Source of the DNA: Erythroxylum novogranatense
Lineage: Eukaryota; Streptophyta; Magnoliopsida; Malpighiales; Erythroxylaceae
Reading direction: 5' to 3'
NCBI GenBank assembly: GCA_029891385.1
Contig: CM057235.1
Span: 13,232,001-13,296,000 of the forward strand
DNA length: 64,000 nt
In this document: one piece after another, positions 46,015 to 57,409 of the stretch
How the letters are laid out: every line of letters starts with the position of its first letter
Position numbering within the stretch: position 1 is the first letter of the stretch
Notes under the pieces: generated by a model
What the model saw: only the letters and a program-made list of their open reading frames with translations
What the model was told of the DNA's origin: nothing
The model's database searches: none
Translations under genes and position numbers: made by a program

Positions 46015-46914
46015 GCTAATAAATATGTACCAACTAAGAATTAGCTTTGATCATAATTAATTTCTATCAATTACTGGTTGTAAATCATATTCTTTTGAGC
46101 TTTAAAGATGAAACATAGCTGAGAAGTTGTGTAAATGTATCTCCCAATCTTATTTTGCAACAACAAATTATTTCATATTTCCATAAATTAGTGAGGTAGT
46201 TCAATGAAATGGTTAAAAAGAAAATTTCTTGTATAATTAGTTTAGTTATTTTATATTTTGGGATTTAATTGTTTAGTTATTTTATATTTTGGGATTTTAC
46301 CTTTTCTTTAGTTGATTGCAGAAGTTTTAAGAGAATTGGGAGTACCACATCGGTAAAAATTGTTAAATAACAAAATATATGGTCAAATTCTTTAAACTTA
46401 TTTTCTATAATAGGTATAAATACCAAAATCATCTTGATACACAGAGCATAATAAGTTGAAGCCCAACTCATTTAGAAGTGGTAAGGCCATAATTTATAAG
46501 TAACTCACAATATCTTTATATTTCATTTTGTACTTATTACAGATGTAACAAATTAATTTAATATTTTAGTTTATAAAGTAATGTAAATTACTTTTAAAAT
46601 TTATCGTTTTCTAATGAAAATTTCAAGTTGAATGAATTTTGAGTCCAACTTTGAATTTAATTTGTAATATTATGACTAAAATTCCAACCAAATGCTATGC
46701 TATTTTTTGAATCGGTGCCTACCATTTTTGATAATTCTCACTTGAAAATTTAATTGAGAGTCAATCAGATCTTTACACTATTCTTTCCATATTCTAACAT
46801 GATTAAAATATTCATCTTTAAATTTGAAAAAAAAAAATCATCTTTAGCAATAGCTGGTTTATCATGAGCCGAGTAAAAGAGAGATAACAAAAATGTGCTT
46901 ACCAAAAAGAATCT
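46015..46914. other. Intergenic DNA between ARP4 and the HAD gene
   Basis: AT-rich without a gene. It contains a 26-bp direct repeat (46241..46266 and 46272..46297) followed by GGGAGTACCACATCGG (about 46338) and TATAAATACC (about 46415). That spacing resembles a plant LTR promoter, so a decayed LTR piece is possible. Confidence 0.5.
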
Positions 46915-49389
46915 CTACCATGTAAATGCAGGTAACACATACGATGGAATTGCATCATACTTTGATGCGAGGAATTTTACAGCAGATAAGTCTGCCCTGT
47001 CGCCGACACCACCAACTCCAAGCTCTGTTGCGTGAATCCCACCGGTTATAAATGCTGACTGGATTCCAGCAGCATTTGCACCTTTGATGTCATGGAAAAG
47101 TGAGTCACCCACAGCAATAGTGTCAGAGGCATCAATACCAGTCATGGCCATGGCTGATTTGTAAATCATCTGCAAGGTAACAAGAGCATTCACTTAACAA
47201 AATAGTAAAGAATACCTACATATCAAGTGTGCTAATAATGAAAAGATTCAAATCTGCCATATATAGACTGATGGGTTCAAATACACATGTGGAGGATCGT
47301 TATGTATCTATAAAGCCATGTAAAATATCAAAAGAGAAACTAGTAGTGGTCCACTCCAAAGCATATACATCCTTATGGAAGGCTGTTTTGTATACGTGCA
47401 CAGAAAAGTAGGAGAGAAAGACAAGTGTGAAAATGGCAAATTAGATTACATTACCTCACCAGGCTTGCCCATCCATTTCACTTCACCCCCAAGTTTCTCG
47501 TACTTGGCAGCCAATGTACCTGACACAATTGACGAACTTACATCAAACCAATCGCAGCAGAGGAAAAAGTGTAAACTATCAGAAATGAAAATGGAAATAA
47601 AAATAATATAACTTGCTGCCTAGTCATAGAAGAGTAAGTATCAACCTTGCCAATAACATAGAAAGTGATGATCGGGGAAAAGCAGCAAGAAATTGATCAA
47701 GGCTGAAGAGTAACATGCTGTAGCTTGATTACCAGTAACAATATCCCAATCAAAGTACAGCCAACTTCAATGACTTTGATTCTCACAAATTGTTCTATTT
47801 TCATCTTCAATTACCAAATGAAGCACGCATATGTAGGCTTGTTAAAAGCTATTTCATAAACTTTGGCCAAATACATTAGAATAAGAAGCATTGCTCAAGA
47901 TAATGTGGCAAAAACCATTTACCAGGCATGACCCGCAGCTCTCTAGCTTCGACAGTCACAAAGTCAGGATTGGCTACCACCATAGGAATTCTTTTTGCCG
48001 CACAGCGTTCCAATATTTGTTCAAGATGTTCAAGACTCGTGGGGCAAGTGGCACCAGAAGATTGCCCCAGGGCTTCTGTACCATGAGCCAGTACAAACTC
48101 AGCATGTTCAACCCTTTCCACAACATGTAGGCCTAGGCCCTGGAAACATTAAGAAAACTATTAAAAAAAAAAGATACTTCATTTAAGCAAATTTAAATCT
48201 CCCTTTTTTCCTTTAATTGTTAAGCATTCTATACAATAAGTGCACAAAAAAGTATTAAATTTCAGAACAGAACTATGCAAATTGAGCACATAGAACTAGC
48301 AAAACTTCTGTTTATCTCCAAATTATAAGAAAATAAACCCCTCAATGTAAACTTTGATGAAAAAATTAGCAATGATGCATGTGGCAGATACCTCTAGAGA
48401 TATGGCACCCCGGTCGCTCCAGGTCATATGAATGCAAGATCTTCCTAAAGTCGCAAACCAGTCATCTTCTCTCCTACACGTACCAGAATCATTCAGTTGA
48501 AGGTGTTGAAACTAAGCACTAGCTAGTTTTAATTTCTCCAAAAACCCATTGGTTTTGCTGTTTTAAGAGAACATCTATGCTTGAATTTGACAATTACTAA
48601 AATAGGTTGCTTTCCACATGTTATGTCTTTCACCTTTATCTGCTTTATTAAACAAAAATTCCACATCCTTTCAATTGCAATATTATACTAATAACTGACA
48701 GTGTAAAATGCTGACAAAAGGATCAGTTTTGTCAATTATCAAAGAACAAGGACTTTTAAAGGTAAATTTAAATCACATGGACGCTTCTTATAAATTGCAA
48801 TCCAAGAAGACGTCTTAGTCTAACTAACTAGTATAATGACAGAACATAATTCATTAAATGAAAACAAGAAGAACGGATTATTGTGGAACCTTTGCAAGTA
48901 TTGGTGGGTTAATTCCCCACTGGTGATGGCTCCAACAAAAAGAGAGGGATCAAATCCAAGAGTCTTCATCTTTTCTATTGTTGTTGAAGCCCGTCTCGAG
49001 GAATTACTTATAATCACCATCTTGGCACCATTGCTTGCCAGCTTATTTACTGTCAGCACGCAGATATGTAGAGAAACCAGTCACTTTCCACAGCAAGTAA
49101 TTGAAAGCAAAATCCATAACAGAAACATCATTCACATACAGGCTGAAATTGCACCAGGGTAAGGCTGCTTGCCATCATGGAGCACTCCAAATTGATCCAA
49201 CAACCATGCCTTGCACAACCCACATAACGAAAAGCAAGTGAATTTGAGCAATTAAAGAAAGGAAACAAAGCATTTAGAAAAACTTAAATGGGATGATACT
49301 GATGCTAAAACCTTATAACGACGAGTCTGTAGGATGTGTTGGAGGCCATTTAGGGGTTGGAAATGGAACGGCGGGGATGGCGACTCCAT
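46915..49389 (-). CDS. HAD-superfamily class IIA hydrolase, 7 exons, 308 aa
   Basis: Minus-strand exons: 49312..49389, 49140..49209, 48890..49049, 48392..48473, 47923..48139, 47455..47519 and 46915..47169 (stop TAG). All introns are GT-AG and all phases fit. Motif I is DQFGVLHDG (nucleophile Asp31, second Asp replaced by Gly as FGV). Motif II is SNSSRR (from residue 64). The motif III lysine lies in GKPGE (Lys221). Motif IV is GDSLFHD (Asp246, Asp251). The cap between motifs II and III fits class IIA (NagD-like, TIGR01459 type), which act as small-molecule phosphatases. The substrate is unknown. An in-frame ATG 36 bases upstream (49423..49425) would add 12 residues. No clear transit peptide is seen. 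The gene is convergent with ARP4. Confidence 0.92.
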
Positions 49390-49429
49390 AGACTTAAGAA
49401 AAAAATTGTTCTTCGTTGTCTTCATCTAA

Positions 49430-50099
49430 AAAAGGCTGCAAGTAACTCCTTAAAGACCTATTTTATTTAATGAATAACCACATGATTTATTAATATTTCA
49501 TTATTTCTTACATATTGAGTTATTATTTTAAAATTTTATTATAAATTATTTAAAATAAATTTATTACTTAATTTGAAGTCTAAACTTTTACAATTTTATA
49601 TTTTGATTATAAAAATTAGAACTTTTATAATTTATTATTTTAAAAGAAAATTATATATTATAAAATTATTTAAACGAATTTTACATCCAAAAGAAAGGAA
49701 TATTAGACCCTTTCAAGGACATGGAAAAGCAAAGGAATATGTATTATGTGAAACTATGCAAGTGATAAATGAGCAACTCATTATATTAGGGGTTTTATTA
49801 GCCCTTTTGACCATTCCTAAATGGTTGTACCACATGTTATAATGCTACTACTTTGCAATGATATTTGATATTTAATTTCCAAAAACTTTTAAAACATTCT
49901 AATATCACTTTTTAATTTACTTCTAAATAAAACAATCTAGATGTTCTATACAGGGTGTTAGAAAATTTATCTATATATAACATTTACTTGAATTTAGTTG
50001 ACTTGACTCACAAATCATAATGTTCATTCCTTTTTATAAGGTAACACACTACTTTATTATTCAACTAGAATAATGAGTTGCTTAAGCTTTAAGACAAGA
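49430..50099. other. AT-rich upstream region of the HAD gene
   Basis: Nothing gene-like is supported. 49490..49680 is almost pure A/T. The promoter of the HAD gene should lie here, but no clear core element can be named. Confidence 0.5.
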
Positions 50100-50476
50100 A
50101 TGTTAATTAGTGTGGTTGGTCTAATAGGCTAGAGGACATCACGAGGAGTGATTTAGAATCTTTATTCACCTTTTTGTATAAGGAAAAGAGTGATAATCTG
50201 GATTGTGTGAATTCAAGGGTGATAGGAGCAAAATGAGGGACTCACGAGAGAAGTTCATTGGAGGAGGTGAGAGGAGCCTTTCTTTTATATGAGCCTAGAT
50301 AAATCCCATGGTTTAAATGTGATGATCCATGCGTTCTTCCCAAAATTCAGGTTAATCATAGGTATTGATATCCATTGGATTTGTGTTGATTGGTTGTGGT
50401 CTTATTTCTTCCCTAGCATCCCTGTTTGAAACCATCATTATTTTAGTCCTAAAAATAAAGTCTGCAGTTACTATGT

Positions 50477-50725
50477 GTGATCTTTGGCATATCTTTGTCA
50501 AGTCCTTACAAAATTGTAGTTAAAGTTTTAGCTAACAGATTGTGTCAAGTTCTACATTCAATTATTTATGAATTTTATAGCACTTTTGTGTGGAGGATGA
50601 TGAAAATAGATAATGTGATGATAATGGTGGAGGTTCTTCATTACTTAAAAAGAAAATCACAAGGTAAGGACATTTACTTGGCTCTGAAGGTTGACATGTC
50701 AAAAGTTTATGACCGTGTTGAATAA
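50477..50725 (+). pseudogene. LINE reverse transcriptase fragment
   Basis: A 82-codon frame reads YKIVVKVLANRLCQVLHSII, then EVLHYLKRKSQGKDIYLALK and VDMSKVYDRVE. In intact plant LINEs the same block begins with an SL-N-YKI motif and ends KAYDRVEW. It is cut a few codons later by insertion H. Confidence 0.8.
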
Positions 50726-50767
50726 GAGTATCTTTGATCAATTATGCTTTTGATAGTGGATGGGTTA

Positions 50768-50960
50768 TGATGGAAGAATATTTTCAGTTTTACTACTTTA
50801 TTTGTTTCCTTATTTACTCAATAGTTTATTTCCTAAAATATCGTTTCCATATCAGGTCCTTATTTTCATGGGATCTTATTTACTTCTTTCTTATTTTCCC
50901 TATAAGTACTTCTGTCATTTATGAGAAATAATACATAGAAATTATCCTCAAGTTTCTTCA
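50768..50960 (+). repeat. 5' LTR of element H
   Basis: The 193-bp LTR starts TGATGGAAGAATA; the 3' copy starts TGTTGGAAGAATA, so one base has mutated. It lacks a segment of about 38 bp that the 3' LTR has after ACTTCTTTCT. Confidence 0.9.
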
Positions 50961-51157
50961 TGGTATCAGAGCTTTCAACACAGAGGAGGATGGTTTCATT
51001 CGGGACGACAGGAGCGTGGCACGTCGAGTCAGGAGAAAATTCTGCCACGGGCTCGTCAGGCAACGCTCCACAAGAATCGATCCTAGAAATGCCGAATATC
51101 ATTATTGGCATAGGAAACTCGTCTTTTTCCTAGAACAACATTGACACGTAGCTGTCG

Positions 51158-52200
51158 GTGGTAACCAACCATCGGCTGAATGAGAACAACTATTTACAAT
51201 GGTCCCACAACATGCTTATGTTCGTAAGAGGGAGAGGGAAGGAGAAATATCTCACAACCGAGCCACCAGCCGTGTCTAACTCAAAATATAAGGTGTGGAT
51301 GGCCAAAAACAACCAGGCAATGAGCTGGTTGGTTAATTCCAGGACTCTCGAAGTTGGTGAGCAGTTTGTCCTTGCAACCTCTACAAAAGAGATATGGGAG
51401 AATGCCAAAATTACATATGCTACTATAGAAAATATTGCTGCTCTGTTTCAGATCAAAGGAATTATGAGGGAAACTAAACAAGGTGAGAAACCAGTCACTG
51501 GTTATTACACCACGTTAGTAGAATTATGGCAACAGATGGATCTCTATGACCCACACCAATGGGCTTGCAGTGAAGATATGGCATGCTATAAGAAAATTGT
51601 GAAAAGAGAACGGGTGTATGAATTTGTTTTGGGACTAAACTCTATTTATGAGGAGGTTTGTGGAAGAATCATGGCAACTCGACCACTATCAACCATTATG
51701 GAGGCAGTTAATTTGAAATGTGAAGAGAGTAGAAAACTGCTAATGCAAGGTACTCCAAGCAATAAAAATCCTTCTGAATCTTTTGTTATGGCTGTAAAAG
51801 GAATAAATGGACCAAAAATAAAGAGAAAACAGGGTAAGCCTCGGTGTGACCATTGTCAAAAAGGTGGAATACCAAGGACATATGTTGGAAGATGCATGGA
51901 AAACCATCAAATCAGAAAAATAGATCGAAGGCTGAGAACAAAAGCTACATAGCTATTGGTGGTGACAAGACTGAGGGAGATAACATACCAGTGAGCAAAG
52001 AAGAAGTTGAATTGCTAAGAAAAATCCTTAGCAAGTATGATTTGAAGGCTGAAAAGGTTGTATCCACAAGTAACATGGTCCAAACAGGTAATACTAGTAC
52101 TGCTTTAGGGGTTCAAACCCTAAATTGTGGTCTTTGGATTGTTGATTCAGGGGCTAATGATCATATGACCTGTGATAAGTCATTGCTTGTTGATGTATAG
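51158..52200 (+). pseudogene. Gag and protease of copia H
   Basis: The gag frame (51158..51952) has LNENNYLQWSHNMLMFVRG, ATSTKEIWENAKITYA and TGYYTTLVELWQQMD. The zinc knuckle starts CDHCQK and crosses a frameshift at about 51860, then continues in the 51853..52200 frame. That frame holds the protease site LWIVDSGANDHMTCDKSLL and ends in TAG. Confidence 0.88.
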
Positions 52201-52673
52201 CCTTGTCCTATTCATAGGATTGTCAAGGTAGCTAATGGACATGTTCTAAAAGTTCAGGGGATTGGGACTGTTATAATTGTTGATAAATTGATCTTAAGTG
52301 GTGTTCTTTATGTGCCTGGCTTGGATTGTAATATGTTATCTGTGAAAAGGATTACTAAAGAACATAATTATACAACTAATGTTGGTGCTTATGGTTGTGT
52401 TTTCTAGGACTTGGAGTCAAGGAAGAGGATTGGTAGTGCTAGGGAGTTTAATGGATTATATTACATCTGCAACTCAAGAGGAAATAAAGCTCATGCTATT
52501 TTATCTTCTAATGAAGAAATTGTGCTTTGGCAATATAGGTTAGGCCATCTTAGTTTATCTTACCTGAAACATTTCTATCCTACTTTTTTCAATAAAAAGG
52601 AAATGTTTCTTTAGTATGAATTATGTCAACTTTCTAAACACACTAAAATTTTTTATACACCTAAAGCCTATAA
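52201..52673 (+). pseudogene. Protease C-terminus and pre-integrase domain of copia H
   Basis: The frame continues past stops with GVLYVPGLDCNMLSVKRI (protease end) and LWQYRLGHLSLSYLKHFYP, the zinc-binding GAG-pre-integrase motif. Insertion G interrupts it at 52674. Confidence 0.8.
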
Positions 52674-55600
52674 TGTTGGGCACCGTTTTCAGAACCCAAC
52701 CTCGGATCATTAACGTGAACTTAAACCTATGGAAGTTCCTTAAACGACAACGATTCATCTTCTTGCTCTGATATCACGAATGTTGGATCCCACTTGAGTC
52801 CGGAATCTAACGCTTGCGAAATCATGAAACGTGATCTTCTTCATTTCTCCTTAGAATTTTTTTCCATATTCTTCGAAAACATAAAACATGTACGTCTTAC
52901 CCTGTAGGGTTAATTCATTTAACCCTTATAAAGCATGAGCGAATTTCCTTATAGAGTTACTTCAAAGTACTTTCATTAGCCATCATCGGTTCCTCATCAT
53001 TCTTATAACATCTCAAGCTAAAAAAAGGGTGAACTCATACAGCGAAATCACAAGAATCACTATTACCTTTTTCAAAATGGTATGCGCCCACACCAAGCCA
53101 AACATCAACAAAAGTATTCATCTCACTTACTTCCGAACAGATTTTGGAACATCTTAAAAAGGAATTTCAAAAGGTCTTCTTCATAATATTTTTTCCTCTT
53201 TTCATTAAGCTTCTAATGACACCAAAAACATTCAATTTGGTTTAGAACTCTAAAAGTTATGGCCCAAATACTTTCGGACTATTACTAAACTGAGACTGTG
53301 CACTGTACCCAACTTCACTCCAGAAACTGAAAGTCTTAAAGACAGAATTGAAATTCAACTCCTTCATATGAATTGTAGTTTCATGTCTCTAATTTATTTA
53401 GAAATAAGAACCACCTCATTCAGAGCTCTATAGCTCAAGATATCTCCAAAATATTGAAGCATATTCAGAAACATATCCAACTCATACTCTTTTAACCGAT
53501 CCTCTCATTTTGATTCAATCAATCTTTTTCAAATTAATATCAAAGCCTACAAACTTTTATGGAGAGGTAAAAAATATCTTAGAAATCCAACGTTTCAAAA
53601 ATCGGGTCAATCGGAGATCAGACGGAAAAGTTATAAGCAAAAGAATGGAAGATGGTCGGGTCGCCCTCGCGACGCGCGTGAGGACGTTGCGACTTTTTTT
53701 TTCTCCGACTACCTAACTTCTAAAATTTATATCTTTTGACTCAAAACTACAAAATTTGCAAATTTGGTATCAATGGAAATTTAAAAGGAAACTCTACAAC
53801 TTCCATGAGGACTTAAAAACTAATTTGGCCTATAAGGGAGTCAAAATCCACTTCAAAGTAGCTGCCTGAAAAAATGTCATTCTAAACAGTAACATAACCT
53901 CTAAAAATCACATCTTTCAGCTTCATGGTCCAAAAATGTCATACTTCATATCAATGAAAAGATAAAAAGATAATCTTCCACCTTCAAGAAGACTTTATAA
54001 ACAAAATTTTCCTTTATAAGGGTTAAAATCCCACTCAAATTTACTGTCCCGAAATTTGCCATCCTAGACAGCACTCAAACTTCAAAACTTCACCTCTTTC
54101 AACTCCCACGTCCAAAAATCGCATAATTTATAGCGTTGGAAAGTTATAAAGACAAACTACAACTTTCATGAAGGAAACTTTGGCTAATTCTACCTATATT
54201 ATTCCAAATTTTTCATGGAAATCAGAATACAAATCTTGTCCTTGTGAAAACTTGAATTTCATCTAATCTTCACTTCCTTAACTAAAGCAACACATTCTTA
54301 TCCATTCAACAACCAATTGGAATTCATCAAATCATCAACTTCAATTTATTTTACTCTTCCTACTTAACCACAACTTATCATTCATAACGTTTCTATCTTT
54401 CTTTTCCAAAATCGCTCACATATATATATAACAATAGGTCATTTATTATCTCAAGTGGATGGCCTCATTCCATTATATCTAATTCAACCCACATCATCAT
54501 ACACAATTCATATTCAAAGTTCATTCAACTCAAAGGGATTACTTCTTCAATTGTAATTAATTTCAATTTAATCGCATCCTTAATTAATTCATATTACAAC
54601 TCCACCTCATCCATATACAAATTCACATTTCAATTTGGCAATCATCTATATACAAACTCATATGACATTTAACATCATAAGATAAATGTTTACAAATTTT
54701 AATGGCATTCCAAGCCATATTACATCATCAATCTCAAAACACCAAAATACAACAAAAGATACCAAATCCTATAATTCCATACATATGTCTAAAGTCTTAT
54801 TTTTACATCCATCCAACTTAAAAATACAACTTATGCATAATCAAACAAATGCCTTGACTTTCTTTCATCCGATCTCTTTCTCATTAACTGAAGATGAGAA
54901 TGAAAGGGAGTGAGCTTACAGCTCGTAGGTGACATGTTTATAACCAAGAAATAAGCAAAAATCATTGAAATAGTTATTTCTTTTGTAAAAACTCACATTG
55001 AAATCCATGTAACACATATTTTCCAAATTTACGACTTATCAAACAATTAATAAATATCATAAGTCATGATTCAATGCATCATCACATTAAACACATTTTA
55101 TGAAATTCATCATCCAAGCATAACACCCAAACTAAATCATACTTAACATGTCAAAATACAAATGCACAATCAAATGGCTCGAGGATTCCGTGAAACAAAA
55201 AGACGAAACCGAAGTTTACACTGTGAACGAAACGAATCTACTTTTCGGGTCTCGTGGGCCACAAGCGGGCAACCAGGAGAAAGCTTTACGTCGACGTGCA
55301 CGTGACTACGAAACGACTCCTCTCTCGCCCAAACACATTCAAATCTCATGCTTAATTCAATTGTTCACAATTTCATATTCTCATGCTTTTTCTTCTTTCC
55401 ATTCAATCAAAATGCCATGGTACAAGGCATAGCATAAACATGCCCACACTTCAATTTTCATCACAATGTCATACACTAATATACATCACATAACATAACA
55501 ACATATCATAGCAATTCATAACTTATCAATTCAAGCTTATACATACACACATATAAGCAAATTCTCAAATCAATCAAAACAATAAAACAGCATTTAATTG

Positions 55601-56899
55601 AAATCCTTTTATTTTTTTGATTTAGAAAGAAACCTTAGTAACTCATTACTCAAATTATAAACATGAAACCCACCTTAATTTCTTGCTTAATACTTGTTCA
55701 AAATGCATCCCCTCTTGCTCCTCTTTCCTCTTTTAATCTCCTTCATCAATGGCAAAAATCCCTAATCAATAGGCATCCAAATTGAACAACTCATAAGACA
55801 TAATCACTAAAATTGGTCTTAGAAAACTTAAACCCATACATTTCTCAAGCTATCTAAACTAAAACCTTTTTAAAACATCCAACAAATCACAAATAATCTT
55901 ACCTTGATCCTTCACCAAATGTAGAGTTTCTTGACTTGAATGAAAGCTCTCATCATCCTCTTCCTTTTTCCTTCTTGAATAAACTTCAAAATCCATCTTG
56001 AAATCCAAGACATGAAGAAACCCTAACTTTTCTTCTTCTTCTCTCCTAAAACCGAAACTCTCCCTCTTTCTCTCTTAATTTTCATTCTTCTTGCCTTTCC
56101 CTCTTCTAATTCACGTTTCTCCCCCTTCTTAAAAAGCAAGATTACCTTTTATTTACAAGTTTGCCATTAATGAGTGAGCAATGACCTCTTTTCCCCTCCT
56201 TCAAAGCGTTATAATCTTAATGCTCAAGTGTTCTTTCCAAAATGCCCTCATACATTCACACTCTTGCTACTTAATTCAACCAACCATATCTTAAAATCCA
56301 ACTAACATTAACACAATAATTAACTCCAAATAAAATAATTAATCTTGCAAAACCTCGAAATTATTTAAAATCATGCTTAACTCCTTCCAACAATCAAGAC
56401 CTATTCTAATCATGCAATTGAAGGAATTTGATAGCACTTCCTTCTAGAAAAAAGTTCCTCATTGTATCAATTTTCTAATGACAGCAAAATCATTCAATTT
56501 GGTTCAGAAATTTAAAAGTCATATCTCAAACATTTCCGAACTGTTCTTATACTAAAACGATATTTTGTACTCAACTTCCATCCAAAAAATTGATATTCTT
56601 AGAGACTAACTTAAAATTCAATTTCATAAGACAATTTGTAGCCTTATCTCTCTAGTTTAATCCAAATCAAGAATCATGTCATTTGGATAACTAGAGCAAA
56701 AGTTATAGCTAAAACACCGAAGCATACTCAATGGACATATACATTTTTCAGCTTTTAACTTCTAACATATCACATATAACCCATCTTGTGTCTAAACCAT
56801 CTTTTCTATTTTATTTCAAGTTCAAGAATTTTCTCTTTTCTCTACACATGAATAATCGCCAACAATCTCTCATTTAATAGAAAGGTTCGGGGTCTAACA
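52674..56899 (-). mobile_element. Insertion G: 4.2-kb non-coding LTR-like element in copia H
   Basis: The ends are TGTTGGGCACCG and GGTCTAACA, flanked by TATAA (52669..52673 and 56900..56904). Read on the minus strand it is LTR-like: it carries CTTCATGAAAGTTGTAG motifs in tandem, diverged repeats (compare 53200..53490 with 56460..56790) and, at plus-strand 52763..52781, TTCGTGATATCAGAGC, a primer-site variant preceded by CCAACA. The structure is therefore one long LTR plus primer site plus about 90 bp. No protein-coding sequence remains. The motif family matches the LTR at 1..2891. Confidence 0.7.
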
Positions 56900-56904
56900 T
56901 ATAA

Positions 56905-57409
56905 ACCCACTAAGCCTTTTTCCATCATTTATAGTGATGTCTGGGGGTCATCAAGGGTCAAAACCAAAAACAATGTTAGATGGTTTGTAACCTTTATTGA
57001 TGATCATACAAAATTGACTTGGGTAGATTTTTTGAAAGAAAAAGCAGAAGTTTTTCAGGTATTTAAGAAATTTTATTCCTTTATACTAAACCAATTTCAC
57101 ACAAAAATCCATATTTTACGAGGTGATAACGGTAAAGAATATCTACGTCAATCCTTTGGTCAATTTTTTACCAGGAATGGTATTATACATCAGAGCTCAT
57201 GCACCAATACACCACAACAGAATGGTGTTTCAGAAAGAAAAAAAAATAGACATTTGCTTGAGGTTGTTAGATCTATTATACTCACAACAAATGTTCCAAA
57301 ACTTTTTTGGAGAGATGCTATTCTCACTTCTGCTTATTTAATAAATAGAATGCCATTAAAAGTTTTGGGGTTTTATACAACTTTACAAAAATTGCTTGAG
57401 ATTTATTAG
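56905..57409 (+). pseudogene. Integrase of copia H
   Basis: Directly after G the copia frame resumes. A 131-codon frame (57014..57409) has HILRGDNGKEYLRQSF (second catalytic D), CTNTPQQNGVSERKKNRHLL (catalytic E) and FWRDAILTSAYLINRMPLK. The first D lies just upstream in a tract reading IYSDVWG, now in another frame. Confidence 0.88.

Noticed and set aside
49573..49842. 89-codon ORF upstream of the HAD gene
   Set aside because: Half comes from nearly pure A/T sequence; no motif and no splice or promoter context.
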